This document shows positions 36,701-46,262 of a stretch of 64,000 bases of DNA, one piece after another. The translations under genes were made by a program, and so were the position numbers. Source of the stretch: Trichocoleus sp. (lineage in GTDB: Bacteria; Cyanobacteriota; Cyanobacteriia; Elainellales; Elainellaceae). The notes below the pieces were generated by a model, which did no database searches, was not told where the DNA came from, and worked only from the letters and a program-made list of their open reading frames with translations. How positions within the stretch are numbered: the first letter of the stretch is position 1; each line of letters starts with the position of its first letter. The DNA lies in assembly GCA_036702865.1 (NCBI GenBank), contig DATNQD010000024.1:1-64000 (forward strand). The letters are read 5' to 3'.

Positions 36701-38116
36701 ATGGAAACGACACTGGCGGGTCGCTATCAAATCAGCAATTATTTAGGCGGCGGTGGGTTTGGGCAAACTTTTCTGGCGCGCGATGTTCACTTACCCAGCC
36801 AGCCCTGGTGTGTGGTAAAGCAACTGAAACCTGGATCAAGCCATCCTAAAACCTTAGAAACGGCAAAGCGATTGTTCGATCGAGAGGCAGAAATGCTGTA
36901 TCGGTTGGGACACCATGACCAGATTCCGCGCCTGATGGCGCACTTTGAGCAAAACCACGAGTTTTACCTGGTGCAAGAGTATGTGGCAGGGCATCCGCTC
37001 AATAAGGAGCTTGTGTCAGGGGTGCAGTTCAGTGAAGCGAATGTGATCCAGTTATTGCGCGACATTCTGATCGTGCTGTCGTTTGTGCATCAGCAGCAGG
37101 TGATTCATCGCGATGTTAAGCCCGCGAATTTGATCCGACGCAACCTGGATAACCGGATTGTCTTGATTGATTTTGGGGCAGTGAAAGAAGTGCGAAACCG
37201 GGTAATTCACACCACTGAGCAAACCAGTTTAACGATCGCGGTTGGCTCTCCTGGCTATATGCCCAGTGAACAGCAAGCCCTTCAACCCCGCTACAGCAGC
37301 GATATTTATGCCGTGGGAATTGTGGGTTTACAGGCACTATCAGGGCTTTCGCCCAAGCTGTTCCCGAAAGATGAAGCGAGCAATGAATTCTGCTGTGCTG
37401 CCTTTGGCGATCGAATCAAGGTCAGCCCAGATTTTGCAGCAGTGTTAGATCAGATGGTGCGCTATGACTATCGGCAGCGATATCAAAACGCTACTGTTGC
37501 CCTGGATGCGCTGCAAGCCTTACAGCCCGATCGTGAAAACGTTTTGGAGCAGGACTATCAAAGCATTGATGCCGCCACTCTTGAACCTTTGACTGCTCCC
37601 TGGCTGAGTCAACCCGTCGTCTCAATGACGCAGCCCCCAGGTGATCTACCGTTCGTTGACCAAGAGACAGAAAAACAGCTCGAACGACTTTTAGCAGAAG
37701 CGATCGGTCCAGTTGCACCCATGCTCTTGCAAGCGGCACTGCTCCAAGCCTTAACGATTTCTGATCTGATAGACCAGTTAGCGAATCGAGTCCCAGACGC
37801 CAAACGATCGCAGTTTCAACGACAGGCTGAATCCTTGCTTCGATCGCCCCGTCTCACTACAGGCATGATTCAATCGCAAGCGACTCCCAGCACTGCCCCC
37901 ACATCCGCCAATCGGTCTAGTCTCAGCGTTGAATTTCTGAAGCAATGCGAACTAGAACTGATGCGGGCGATCGGTCCCATTGCGCCTTTACTGCTCCAGC
38001 GAACCCTTGCCCAGCATCCGGGTTGCACGATGAGTCAGCTAGTCGATGCCTTAACTCAGCAGATGGCTCCTCAGACGGCAACAGCCTTCCGCCAGTCATT
38101 AAAGTCCTTGCTTTAG
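36701..38116 (+). CDS. Serine/threonine protein kinase with two C-terminal repeats
   Basis: A 471-residue soluble kinase. The catalytic domain (about 8-275) has glycine loop GGGGFGQ, Lys40, HRDVKPAN with Asp138 and DFG at 157-159, so it should be active. After a linker come two similar domains at about 324-380 and 411-471, each with AIGPxAPxLLQ; this repeat occurs at the C-terminus of many cyanobacterial kinases (I believe it is DUF8082) and may mediate partner binding. The start at 36701 (METTLAGRYQ) is chosen over 36587 on domain alignment. The last 18 nt overlap the converging haem-sensor gene. Confidence 0.9.
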   Translation: METTLAGRYQISNYLGGGGFGQTFLARDVHLPSQPWCVVKQLKPGSSHPKTLETAKRLFDREAEMLYRLGHHDQIPRLMAHFEQNHEFYLVQEYVAGHPLNKELVSGVQFSEANVIQLLRDILIVLSFVHQQQVIHRDVKPANLIRRNLDNRIVLIDFGAVKEVRNRVIHTTEQTSLTIAVGSPGYMPSEQQALQPRYSSDIYAVGIVGLQALSGLSPKLFPKDEASNEFCCAAFGDRIKVSPDFAAVLDQMVRYDYRQRYQNATVALDALQALQPDRENVLEQDYQSIDAATLEPLTAPWLSQPVVSMTQPPGDLPFVDQETEKQLERLLAEAIGPVAPMLLQAALLQALTISDLIDQLANRVPDAKRSQFQRQAESLLRSPRLTTGMIQSQATPSTAPTSANRSSLSVEFLKQCELELMRAIGPIAPLLLQRTLAQHPGCTMSQLVDALTQQMAPQTATAFRQSLKSLL

Positions 38117-38998
38117 CATCTCCATTGCCATCATTAAACTTGTTTTCATCCGATTAAACGCAGCCGCTAATTTGCCAATTTCATCTTTGCCTTCAGCCGG
38201 AAATTCCGCTGCCATGTTGCCCATACTGACTTCATTTGCAGCAGTTGAAATCCGGTTCAGGGGATTGATGACAACTCGCTTCAGCAGAAAGTTGACGATC
38301 AGCAGCACGATCGCAAAGGCAGCTGCCATCAGCCCGACAAACAGCAGCGCATCCCGACGAGCACTCTCGACTAACCCTGCCGTCGGCACCGAGATCATCT
38401 GAGCACCAACAATTTCATTCAGCTTCCAGCCAAACCCATTGTCACTGCCGTAGGTTGTCAGCAGACTTTTGGGAGCCGCCTGAGGGGTACTGTGGCAGCG
38501 GAGACAGCTTTCCTGGCTGATGGCGATCGGTCGGGCAATGTAAAACAAATCTCCGACAGACGAGGTGCGATATCCGGTGAGTTCACGTCTAGCAGCATTG
38601 CTGCGAAACTGATTAATGATTCCGCTTTCAAATTCGTCAGCTTTATCGCGCAGATTCGTGGGATTGAGTGTTGCTTCTTTGTAGAAGAAGTCTTTGTATT
38701 CTGGGCTATTGCGCAAGCGATCGACCACGCCTCGCGCCGAGTAGCCTGGTACAGTTTGCGGCAAAAATTCTGCCTCAGTTTCCAGGCGGGCAGTCAGTTC
38801 GGGGGTGATTTCTTCCAGCGTGTACTGCCGCACAGAAAGCATGGTTTGCATCAGCAGATTTGCCCTAGTCGTAACCTGATATTCGGCTCTTTGCGTCAAA
38901 ATGCTGGAAAAGATGACACCACATAGCAATACTGCTCCCAGAAATACAAATAGCAAAATCAGGTTAAATTTCTTGCTTAGTCTTAAGCCTTGCAGCAT
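38099..38998 (-). CDS. DUF3365 (Tll0287-like) haem sensor with HAMP domain
   Basis: A 299-residue membrane protein. One helix (12-34), an extracytoplasmic DUF3365 domain (about 40-210) with a CxxCH c-type haem motif at 165-169 (CLRCH), a second helix (218-239), then a HAMP domain (240-293) that ends the protein. Tll0287, the founding structure, is a PAS-like c-haem protein. There is no kinase or cyclase output domain, so it must signal through a partner, possibly the adjacent kinase. The start has a GGAGG ribosome site 6 nt upstream. It overlaps the kinase gene by 18 nt and starts 18 nt from the PhnD-like gene. Confidence 0.85.
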   Translation of the reverse strand: MLQGLRLSKKFNLILLFVFLGAVLLCGVIFSSILTQRAEYQVTTRANLLMQTMLSVRQYTLEEITPELTARLETEAEFLPQTVPGYSARGVVDRLRNSPEYKDFFYKEATLNPTNLRDKADEFESGIINQFRSNAARRELTGYRTSSVGDLFYIARPIAISQESCLRCHSTPQAAPKSLLTTYGSDNGFGWKLNEIVGAQMISVPTAGLVESARRDALLFVGLMAAAFAIVLLIVNFLLKRVVINPLNRISTAANEVSMGNMAAEFPAEGKDEIGKLAAAFNRMKTSLMMAMEMLKQGL

Positions 38999-39016
38999 CC
39001 CTACCTCCAGAATTCT

Positions 39017-39874
39017 ATGATTTCACGTCGCACCTTTCTGCTTCAGATCCTCTTGACGTTGGCAGGTTGTCAATTTTCGAAAACCAGCACTCCTCAGGGG
39101 TTAGATCAAATTACGATCGGCACGGTTGCTTACGGTGAGGGTTCACAAACGGCTGACCAGTATCAGAGATTTACCCAGTACTTAGAGCAGCAGACGAAAT
39201 CATTTGTGCAGCTAGAACCAGCCTACAACGAGGTGCAGGCGATCGAGCAAATTCAGCGACAGGCTTGGTCTTTAGTATTCGCGCCGCCCGGTTTAGCGGC
39301 AATTGCTGTGGCAAAAGCGATGTATGTGCCTTTGTTTCCGCTGTCAGGCGTTGCCAATCTTAGTTCTATTTTAGTGGTGCGGCAAGATAGCCCGATTCGA
39401 GCTTTAACAGATGTAAATGGTCAAGTTTTGGCACTGGGACAACCGGGATCAGCAACCGCCTATTATGTGCCGCTCTATGAACTTTATGGAACTGAGCCGG
39501 CGGAAGTGCGAATTGCCCCGACGCCAAAAATGATTTTGGAATGGCTGGCTCGATCGCAAGTGGGAGTTGGCGCAATGGCAAAAAATGAGTTCGATCGCTA
39601 TCGTTCAACCATCCGAGGAACTGCCTTCCGGGTACTGCATACCAGTCGCCGCCTGCCATCGGGCTCTGTTCTGATTAGTCCTAAAGTCGATCGAAACCTG
39701 CAAGAAGTAATTCAACAGGCAATGAATCGTGCCCTGCCCACGATCGCTCAGGAAGCTGGCTATATTCCCAACGCCCAACCCCCAAACTATGAAACACTCA
39801 TCACCTTTATTCAGAAAGTTGAGCCGATCGAAACTCACATTCAAGAAAAGCCGGCCCCGCTTTATACTCGATAA
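39017..39874 (+). CDS. PhnD-like substrate-binding lipoprotein
   Basis: A 285-residue lipoprotein. An Arg-rich start with hydrophobic core and lipobox LAGC puts the acylated Cys at residue 18. The rest is a periplasmic-binding fold of the phosphate/phosphonate (PhnD) family: ITIGTVAYGEG near the start, SSILVVRQDSPI and an LGQPGSATAYYVP segment that lines the ligand site. No ABC permease or ATPase genes are nearby, so it probably feeds a sensor, the divergent HAMP protein being the obvious candidate, and not a transporter. A start at 38990 is possible but less likely. Confidence 0.85.
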   Translation: MISRRTFLLQILLTLAGCQFSKTSTPQGLDQITIGTVAYGEGSQTADQYQRFTQYLEQQTKSFVQLEPAYNEVQAIEQIQRQAWSLVFAPPGLAAIAVAKAMYVPLFPLSGVANLSSILVVRQDSPIRALTDVNGQVLALGQPGSATAYYVPLYELYGTEPAEVRIAPTPKMILEWLARSQVGVGAMAKNEFDRYRSTIRGTAFRVLHTSRRLPSGSVLISPKVDRNLQEVIQQAMNRALPTIAQEAGYIPNAQPPNYETLITFIQKVEPIETHIQEKPAPLYTR

Positions 39875-40026
39875 TTTCCTACGGTTCAGGTGGGATGAAA
39901 GATGAAATATTAAATACTGGGAATGGAGCTGAAGCAGCAAAAACAGAATAACAGTGAAAACAGAATAACAAGGTGAAATCTCTGCTCTTTCATTCCAAAC
40001 CCCTACCCCCTACTCCCTGACTTTCC

Positions 40027-40899
40027 ATGATCAACGGCAAAACTCAGCTCCTTGGCGTCATTGGACATCCGATCGAACATTCCCTGTCTCCTGTAATGCA
40101 TAATGCGGCGATCGAGCAGCTGGGCGCGAACTTTGTTTATCTGCCCTTTCCCATTGCTCCGGCAAACTTACCCCAAGCCCTTGAGGGGTTCCGAGCAGTT
40201 GGGCTAAAGGGCTTTAGCGTCACGATTCCCCATAAGCAAGCGATCATGCCCCTCCTGTCAGAAATTTCACCTGTGGCACAGGCGATCGGGGCAGTGAATA
40301 CGGTTTGCTGGACGGAATCAGGCTGGAGCGGCACCAATACCGACGTTACGGGATTTTTGGCTCCTCTCATTGCAAAGCAGCAAGACTGGACAAAGGCAAC
40401 AGCCCTCATTTTGGGCAATGGCGGCGCAGCCAGAGCAGTCGTGGCAGGCTGTCATCAGCTCGGCTATGCCCAGATTCAAGTTGTCGGACGTAACCCCCAA
40501 AAGCTTGAGGAGTTCCTGCAAAGCTGGTCGAATTCTTCCTTTTCTGGCAATCTCTCTGTCCACACCTGGAATGAACTGCCTGACTTGCTGCCCAACACCG
40601 ATCTCCTGGTCAACACCACGCCAATCGGAATGTATCCCCAAACAGATGCCTCACCGCTCACCACGGATGAGATGGCAAAACTACGACCCGGATCGATCGC
40701 CTATGACCTGATCTACACTCCCCGCCCCACTCAGTTTTTGCAGCAGGCACAAGCACAAGGAGCGATCGGGATTGATGGATTAGAAATGCTGGTGCAACAA
40801 GGGGCAGCCGCTCTCGAACTCTGGCTGGAAATGCCCGCCCCAGTCGCAGTGATGCGAGAAGCCCTATTAGGGTATTTGCAGAAGTCGGGAAAGCCATAA
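40027..40899 (+). CDS. aroE: Shikimate dehydrogenase
   Basis: A 290-residue enzyme reducing 3-dehydroshikimate to shikimate with NADPH. The substrate domain has GVIGHPIEHSLSPVMHN and the catalytic Lys in VTIPHKQAIMP; NTD follows (TNTDVTGFL). The NADP domain contains LGNGGAARAV and the Arg-rich loop VVGRNPQK that recognises the 2' phosphate. It appears to be a single-gene unit followed by a terminator-like element. Confidence 0.95.
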   Translation: MINGKTQLLGVIGHPIEHSLSPVMHNAAIEQLGANFVYLPFPIAPANLPQALEGFRAVGLKGFSVTIPHKQAIMPLLSEISPVAQAIGAVNTVCWTESGWSGTNTDVTGFLAPLIAKQQDWTKATALILGNGGAARAVVAGCHQLGYAQIQVVGRNPQKLEEFLQSWSNSSFSGNLSVHTWNELPDLLPNTDLLVNTTPIGMYPQTDASPLTTDEMAKLRPGSIAYDLIYTPRPTQFLQQAQAQGAIGIDGLEMLVQQGAAALELWLEMPAPVAVMREALLGYLQKSGKP

Positions 40900-40971
40900 G
40901 GCAGGCGCTAAGTTAGCGTCGCTGCATCAAGGAATGAATGACGCCTATCTACCGACGACATTGCCCCTTAA

Positions 40972-41005
40972 ATCCCCCAATTGTGCCCGATTTTGGGAGA
41001 TTTTT
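40972..41005 (+). terminator. Terminator-like hairpin of a dispersed cyanobacterial type
   Basis: ATCCCCCAA (40972-40980) pairs, with one mismatch, with TTGGGAGAT (40993-41001), followed by TTTTT. It lies 73 nt after aroE. The wording (TTAAATCCCCCAA...TTGGG.GATTT) resembles a short palindromic sequence that I recall being repeated in many cyanobacterial genomes, so it may be a repeat acting as terminator. Confidence 0.6.
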
Positions 41006-41102
41006 AACTTTTTTGATTCTTCACTTCAGAGCAGAGGGGGCAAAGGACAGGATCGCGTTTGATCCAGGCAATCCCTTGATGCAGTGACATGCTATGACAG
41101 AA

Positions 41103-44100
41103 TTACGACAGGATGAAGTTTGCGGCGATCGGCGTTGCTCCACTGAGCGTGCAAACTGTGGCAAGTCCGCCATTTGCATCCCCATTCCCATCAACTCGCA
41201 CGATCGTCTTTCCACCCGTTTCAATCAGACGCACATATTTTTGAAAACGGTTGCTGCTGGCATAGCCTTCCCGGTTAAGGATGCCCCGCAGGTCGATCCG
41301 GTCTTGACGCTGGAAATCAAGAATCTGATCATTGCCATGCTTGACCGAACGATAGACGAATCGATCGCGCCCACCATTGCCTGACAGGACATCTGCACCG
41401 CCGCCACCCGTGATCGTATCTCGACCCAGACCGCCAATCACGCGATCGATTTGAGAACCGCCAACCAGGATATCGTTGCCGCGCTTTCCTTGCAGCAAAT
41501 CTGCCCCACCGTTACCTCTGACGTTGTCAGCACCTCGTCCACCAAAGGCAATATCGGCTTTTTTGCCGCCAATCACGCGATCGCGTCCTAGACCGCCATA
41601 GATGGTGTCTGTGCCGTTGCCGCCATTAATCACGTCATTGTTTTGCTGTCCATGCAGCAGATCAGCATTTGCTCCGCCAGCAAGCCGATCGTTGTTGCGT
41701 CCGCCTCTTAGCTCGTCATTGCCGCTCTTACCCTGGATGCGATCGACCCCACGCCTACCAAAGCCCAGGTCATCGCCCCGTCCACCAGAGACAAAGTCAT
41801 TGCCTAAGCCACCGTCGAGCGTGTCGCGTCCATTGTTGCCCATTAGCCGATCTCGATTCTGAGCCCCTCTCAGCGTATCTCTAGCAGCCCCACCCATGAG
41901 TGTGTCATTGCCTCGATTGCCGATCAGGGTATCATTACAGGCGCGACCTCGCAGCAAATCATTCCCCGACTTTCCAACCAGCGTATCGCCGTCCACACCG
42001 CCTGTTAGCTTGTTGTTGCGCGGGTTGCCTTTTAGATCTTTTCCGGGTTTACAGCCTAGTCGCACTGGCGCAACTGCATTTGAGAGGTTCAGCGTCACAA
42101 TTGCAGGAGTCAGGTCAGTTGCCCCCTGGTCGTCGGTTGCGGCATAGGTAAAGCTACCGCCCTGAAACTCAGCAGTGGATTCAAAATAAAGCTGACCAAT
42201 TTGGGCTGGCGTTAAAATTTGTCCTGCTTGAACAGGCGCGCCATTCACATCAGGGTCGCCAACGTAAAGTGTGCCCTGGCTGCTAAGCGGCACTGTGACG
42301 ATCGTGTAGGAAGCGATCGAGCCATCTAAATCAGTACCCGAAAGCCCTGGAACGGTGACCACTGAGTTTTGGGGCAGGCTCACCAATGCATTGTTTGTCT
42401 CAGGCAGTCGGTTGTTAGGATTAACACCACCCCCTCCTTGCAGTCCCAGCGTCACCACACCTGGCGTCAAATCTTCTGCGCCCAAGTTATCCACTGCAGT
42501 ATAGGTAAAGCTATCGCCTGTAAAACCGCCGGTGGATTGGAAGAAAACCTGCGAGATCTGATCTGGGGTAAGGGTTTGCCCTACTGTAATTAACGTCCCA
42601 CCGTTCGATGGATTGCCGAGATACAGCGTCCCCTGAGTTGCCTGAGGAAGCGTCAGAATGCGGAAGGACTGAACCGTTCCATCTGAGTCTGTACCAGATA
42701 GCCCCGCAACATTGACAGCAGTACCAGCTTGCAGGCTGACAAGAGCATCGGTTGTTTCTGGGGGCGAGGTAAAGGACTGAACCGTTAGATTGCGGATTTC
42801 GTGAATATTGGTAGAAGCACCTGTACCTGCTGTAAAGCCAAACTTAAAGGTGTCTGGAATGATGCCATTGTCAATGCCTGTTGCACCCGATCGAATATTG
42901 AAGTTGCTGATCAGCGATTCACCAGCATCAGTAAAGACATTGTTGTTGTTCAAGTCCATTGCAACGCTGAGCAGACCCGTTGGATCGAGGTCTACCTGGA
43001 CTCGACGGAGGGAATTTGCCCGAGTACCTGCTGCACCGGGAACATCAAGGCTAAAGGGTAGTGTCCCGGTACTGGTGAGAAAGCCATATTGCGTTGCTTC
43101 ACTCCCACGCACCGTTACTGCATCTGGCAGTTGTCCCCCTCCCGCAACGCCGCCGACCCGTCCTTCTGTCGCTCTAGCGTAGTTTCCAAAGGCATCGAAA
43201 CCAATGCCTAAGTATCCACCCGCAATTCCCGGAACAACTGTCGGTGTATTTTTTTGCGCGTAGCCAAGCGAACCCCCAAATGCACCTGCCACTGGGGTTG
43301 TCGAAATTGGAGTTGCACCGTTGAGCAGGAAGAAGTTGATGCCATCTGCACCGGGTGGAATGTTAGGGTCTGACGTTGCCCCACCATACTGAAACATATC
43401 GAAGGTGATGCGTAGACCCGCATCCGATCGGACTGGCGTATTGTAGAGAACAAACGCTGCCTGATTGTTGGTCGCATTGGTTAGACGTAGCGTTCCAAGT
43501 CCTGGCGTATCAAGTGGGGTAGCAATGCCAGGAATTCCGCCTAAGGGTGGCGTGACAATCGGACTAGCAGTCAGGAATGGATCAGCCTGTGTCGCTGCTG
43601 TGGGATCACCCACTCCATAGAGCCAAGTTCCAAGAACGCTGGTTCCGGTGAAAGATTCAGTGACAAAGTTGATGATTTCGAGAACCCCTTCATAAGCAGC
43701 CATTGCTGCCGTTGAGAAAGCAAGGGAAGACTGAATTTCTGCGGTTTGATAATCCAGAACCCAGCGACCACCTTTGTCAGCGTTACCAACGAGATGCGTT
43801 GAAGCAGCGATCGAGGTTTGAGTCAGGCGGCTCAACTGCTGGACAAATTGCCGTCCTAGTTCTCCTGCTGCCACTTCACAGCCATACAGCAAAACTTCAG
43901 CCCGCTCTGTTAAACCGTGAACCCACTGCTGGAGCTGGTGCCTGTAGCGATCGAGGGAGGCGTTGCTCAGTTGGGTAGAGCCAAGCTGGAGCGTACCAGG
44001 AGCGCCATGAGAGAGGATATGAAGGCTTTGAACGGAGCGACGATCGGCAAGTGCTTGCGTGATTTGCTCAATCCCATCCTGTTCAGGTTCTAGGACGACA

Positions 44101-44180
44101 ATCTCAATATCCGTAGAAACACTATTAACAAGATGCTGGTAGCTGCAAACTGATGGATCGGCAATAACGAGAGTTTTCAT
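41103..44180 (-). CDS. Large RTX calcium-binding protein with DUF4347, lectin-like and cadherin-like domains
   Basis: A 1025-residue modular exoprotein. Residues 1-165 are DUF4347, with ILSHGAPG (His58) and LLYGCEVA (Cys101) resembling the His-Cys dyad of caspase/gingipain-fold proteases. About 170-460 is a beta-rich lectin or laminin-G-like domain. Two cadherin-like repeats follow (about 470-575 and 590-690), each starting DALVSL/NALVSL and ending in SFTYxAxDxxGAxDLTP. About 705-960 is a long RTX array (GGxGxDxLxGxxGxD) that binds calcium and targets type I secretion. There is no classical signal peptide, which agrees with type I export. No secretion genes are nearby. Likely a surface adhesin or processed exoprotein. 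Confidence 0.85.
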   Translation of the reverse strand: MKTLVIADPSVCSYQHLVNSVSTDIEIVVLEPEQDGIEQITQALADRRSVQSLHILSHGAPGTLQLGSTQLSNASLDRYRHQLQQWVHGLTERAEVLLYGCEVAAGELGRQFVQQLSRLTQTSIAASTHLVGNADKGGRWVLDYQTAEIQSSLAFSTAAMAAYEGVLEIINFVTESFTGTSVLGTWLYGVGDPTAATQADPFLTASPIVTPPLGGIPGIATPLDTPGLGTLRLTNATNNQAAFVLYNTPVRSDAGLRITFDMFQYGGATSDPNIPPGADGINFFLLNGATPISTTPVAGAFGGSLGYAQKNTPTVVPGIAGGYLGIGFDAFGNYARATEGRVGGVAGGGQLPDAVTVRGSEATQYGFLTSTGTLPFSLDVPGAAGTRANSLRRVQVDLDPTGLLSVAMDLNNNNVFTDAGESLISNFNIRSGATGIDNGIIPDTFKFGFTAGTGASTNIHEIRNLTVQSFTSPPETTDALVSLQAGTAVNVAGLSGTDSDGTVQSFRILTLPQATQGTLYLGNPSNGGTLITVGQTLTPDQISQVFFQSTGGFTGDSFTYTAVDNLGAEDLTPGVVTLGLQGGGGVNPNNRLPETNNALVSLPQNSVVTVPGLSGTDLDGSIASYTIVTVPLSSQGTLYVGDPDVNGAPVQAGQILTPAQIGQLYFESTAEFQGGSFTYAATDDQGATDLTPAIVTLNLSNAVAPVRLGCKPGKDLKGNPRNNKLTGGVDGDTLVGKSGNDLLRGRACNDTLIGNRGNDTLMGGAARDTLRGAQNRDRLMGNNGRDTLDGGLGNDFVSGGRGDDLGFGRRGVDRIQGKSGNDELRGGRNNDRLAGGANADLLHGQQNNDVINGGNGTDTIYGGLGRDRVIGGKKADIAFGGRGADNVRGNGGADLLQGKRGNDILVGGSQIDRVIGGLGRDTITGGGGADVLSGNGGRDRFVYRSVKHGNDQILDFQRQDRIDLRGILNREGYASSNRFQKYVRLIETGGKTIVRVDGNGDANGGLATVCTLSGATPIAANFILS

Positions 44181-44770
44181 GAATGTTTGGTAGATGGAGA
44201 ATGACCTAGAAACAAAAATATTTGCGTAAACTTACTGGAACACAAAAATCTAACTTTATCAATCCTGCCAGCAATACAGTAATTTTGCGTAAGAAGCGAT
44301 TTTGGTTTGGCAAATCTGAACAATTGCTGCTGCGGACATTACCAAAACCTCATAAATGCTGCGTAATATTGACTACCTGTAGTGGTGAGCGATCGCTGCT
44401 GGAAGACTGCAAACAGATGCCAAACCAGCGCCAAATCAGGGATAGTGGTTAAAAGCCAGACCAAACTCTATACGTTCTATCAAGCACATGCCACCCTGGC
44501 GCTTATGAATGAATTGACCTAACAGGGCAACGACTCTTCGTAAAACTTATTGAGGTTAAAACTTTCCTTTAATGAGTAAAAGTTTTGGTTGATTTATCAA
44601 ATTGTGAAGTATTTTTTGAACACAACGGAAAGGCTGCATTTTGACACAGCAACTCGATCGATCAAAAAGCAAGACTTGGCGCGAAACATGACAGGAATGA
44701 TGCAGGAAAGGCATGATGGAGATGAGCTGCTGAAGCAATATTGAGCCAGATTGATTTCATCCCTGTTGTC
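44181..44770. other. Long AT-rich intergenic region
   Basis: About 590 bp with no gene I would call; a plus-strand ORF at 44222-44452 looks like chance. It holds the divergent promoters of the RTX gene and folC, and an 8-bp inverted repeat (AAAACTTT at 44558-44565, AAAGTTTT at 44579-44586) without a T-run. Confidence 0.4.
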
Positions 44771-46150
44771 ATGACTGACCCCCTAATTCACCGATCGCCA
44801 AAGAACGATACTGCTGCCCTAACTGAAGTTGATGCCATCCTGAACCGTTTTGCTCACTTTGGGGTAGAACTCGGTCTAGAGCGAATTCAGCGGCTATTAA
44901 CTCATTTAGGCAACCCCCAAACACAAGTTCCCATCTTGCACGTTGCCGGAAGTAACGGGAAAGGCTCAGTCTGTGCCTATTTGTCTTCAGTTCTTGCGGA
45001 AGCAGGGTATCGAGTTGGGCGCTACACTTCACCGCATTTGGTGAGCTGGTGTGAGCGGATTTCGGTCAACGGGCAGGATATCTCACCCGTCGCGCTTCGG
45101 GATCTGCTGCTGCAAGTTTTAGCGGCAATCCAGTCTGACCAGCCTTCACCCACTCAGTTTGAAGTCGTAACCGCCGCTGCATGGCTCTACTTTGCCCAAC
45201 AAAAGGTTGATATTGCCGTTATTGAAGTGGGGCTGGGCGGACGGCTTGATGCCACCAACGTTTGCGATCGTCCCCTGGTCAGCATCATTACTTCCCTCAG
45301 CCGCGAACACTGGCAGCGCCTCGGACCGACGTTGGCAAATATTGCCTTTGAGAAAGCAGGCATTCTGAAACCCGCCTGTCCTGCTGTGATCGCTCCCCAA
45401 CCCCCTGAAGCCGAACTCGTCCTCCAGCAGCGCCTCACTGAGCTGAACTGTCCTGCGCTTTGGGTCAAACCAGCGATCGATCTGGGTTTGGGATGGGCAG
45501 AATTTGTGGGCAGTGCAGCAGATGCGGAAAAAGAGGAAGGCACAAATCATCCCTTACCCATTCCCTACTCCCTGAAGTACCCTCTCCCACTTCTAGGTCA
45601 ACACCAATTGATTAACTCCGCTCTCGCGATCGCAACGCTGCAAATTCTTCAGGCACAAGGATGGCAAATCAGCGAGAAGCAGATTGTACAGGGAATGGCA
45701 AAAACTCAGTGGTTGGGGCGGATGCAGTGGATGGAGTGGCAGGGGCAGCCGTTACTCATTGATGGGGCACATAACCCGGCAGGAGCGGCAATGCTGCGGC
45801 AATATGTGGATCAGAGTGAACGAGTCTTGCGTCCGGTGCGATGGGTAATCGGTATGATTGGCACAAAAGATCATCGCGATGTGCTGAAGGCTTTATTGCG
45901 TCCGGGCGATCGGCTCTCCCTGGTGCCTGTACCGGATCATCTTCCAGCCGATTTGCATGTATTGGCAGGTTTAGCGCAGGAGATTTGTCCTGAGTTGGCA
46001 GAAATTCGGGTTGACGAGGACGTTATTACCGGATTGGAAAGGGCGATCGATCCAACCTCAACGACTGTTCTCTGTGGTTCTCTCTATCTCATTGGACACT
46101 TTTTCAGCCTGCTGCAAGGTCAATCTGGACAGGTGCAAGAGCGAATCTAG
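44771..46150 (+). CDS. folC: Bifunctional dihydrofolate/folylpolyglutamate synthase
   Basis: A 459-residue Mur-ligase-family enzyme adding glutamate to dihydropteroate and folates. The ATP loop is HVAGSNGKGSVCAYL, followed by YTSPHLVSWCERI and the central EVGLGGRLDATNV. The C-terminal domain starts at DGAHNPAGA. The ATG at 44771 gives the normal length; a TTG at 44741 would add ten residues. Residues about 255-265 contain an acidic insert (AEKEEGTNH). The gene is 112 nt upstream of the DUF6391 gene in the same direction. Confidence 0.93.
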   Translation: MTDPLIHRSPKNDTAALTEVDAILNRFAHFGVELGLERIQRLLTHLGNPQTQVPILHVAGSNGKGSVCAYLSSVLAEAGYRVGRYTSPHLVSWCERISVNGQDISPVALRDLLLQVLAAIQSDQPSPTQFEVVTAAAWLYFAQQKVDIAVIEVGLGGRLDATNVCDRPLVSIITSLSREHWQRLGPTLANIAFEKAGILKPACPAVIAPQPPEAELVLQQRLTELNCPALWVKPAIDLGLGWAEFVGSAADAEKEEGTNHPLPIPYSLKYPLPLLGQHQLINSALAIATLQILQAQGWQISEKQIVQGMAKTQWLGRMQWMEWQGQPLLIDGAHNPAGAAMLRQYVDQSERVLRPVRWVIGMIGTKDHRDVLKALLRPGDRLSLVPVPDHLPADLHVLAGLAQEICPELAEIRVDEDVITGLERAIDPTSTTVLCGSLYLIGHFFSLLQGQSGQVQERI

Positions 46151-46262
46151 CCCTGAGGAAAAGGAGTAACAAATCACCAGACATCTTCCGGAAGTTCGCT
46201 AGAGTGAGAAGACGCAGGATTTTCTGCAATGCTCTCCACATACACTCATCAGGAGTTTTGCA

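Noticed and set aside
44222-44452. Plus-strand 76-residue ORF in the long gap before folC
   Set aside because: Composition is unlike a protein, there is no ribosome site, and it lies in AT-rich divergent promoter DNA.
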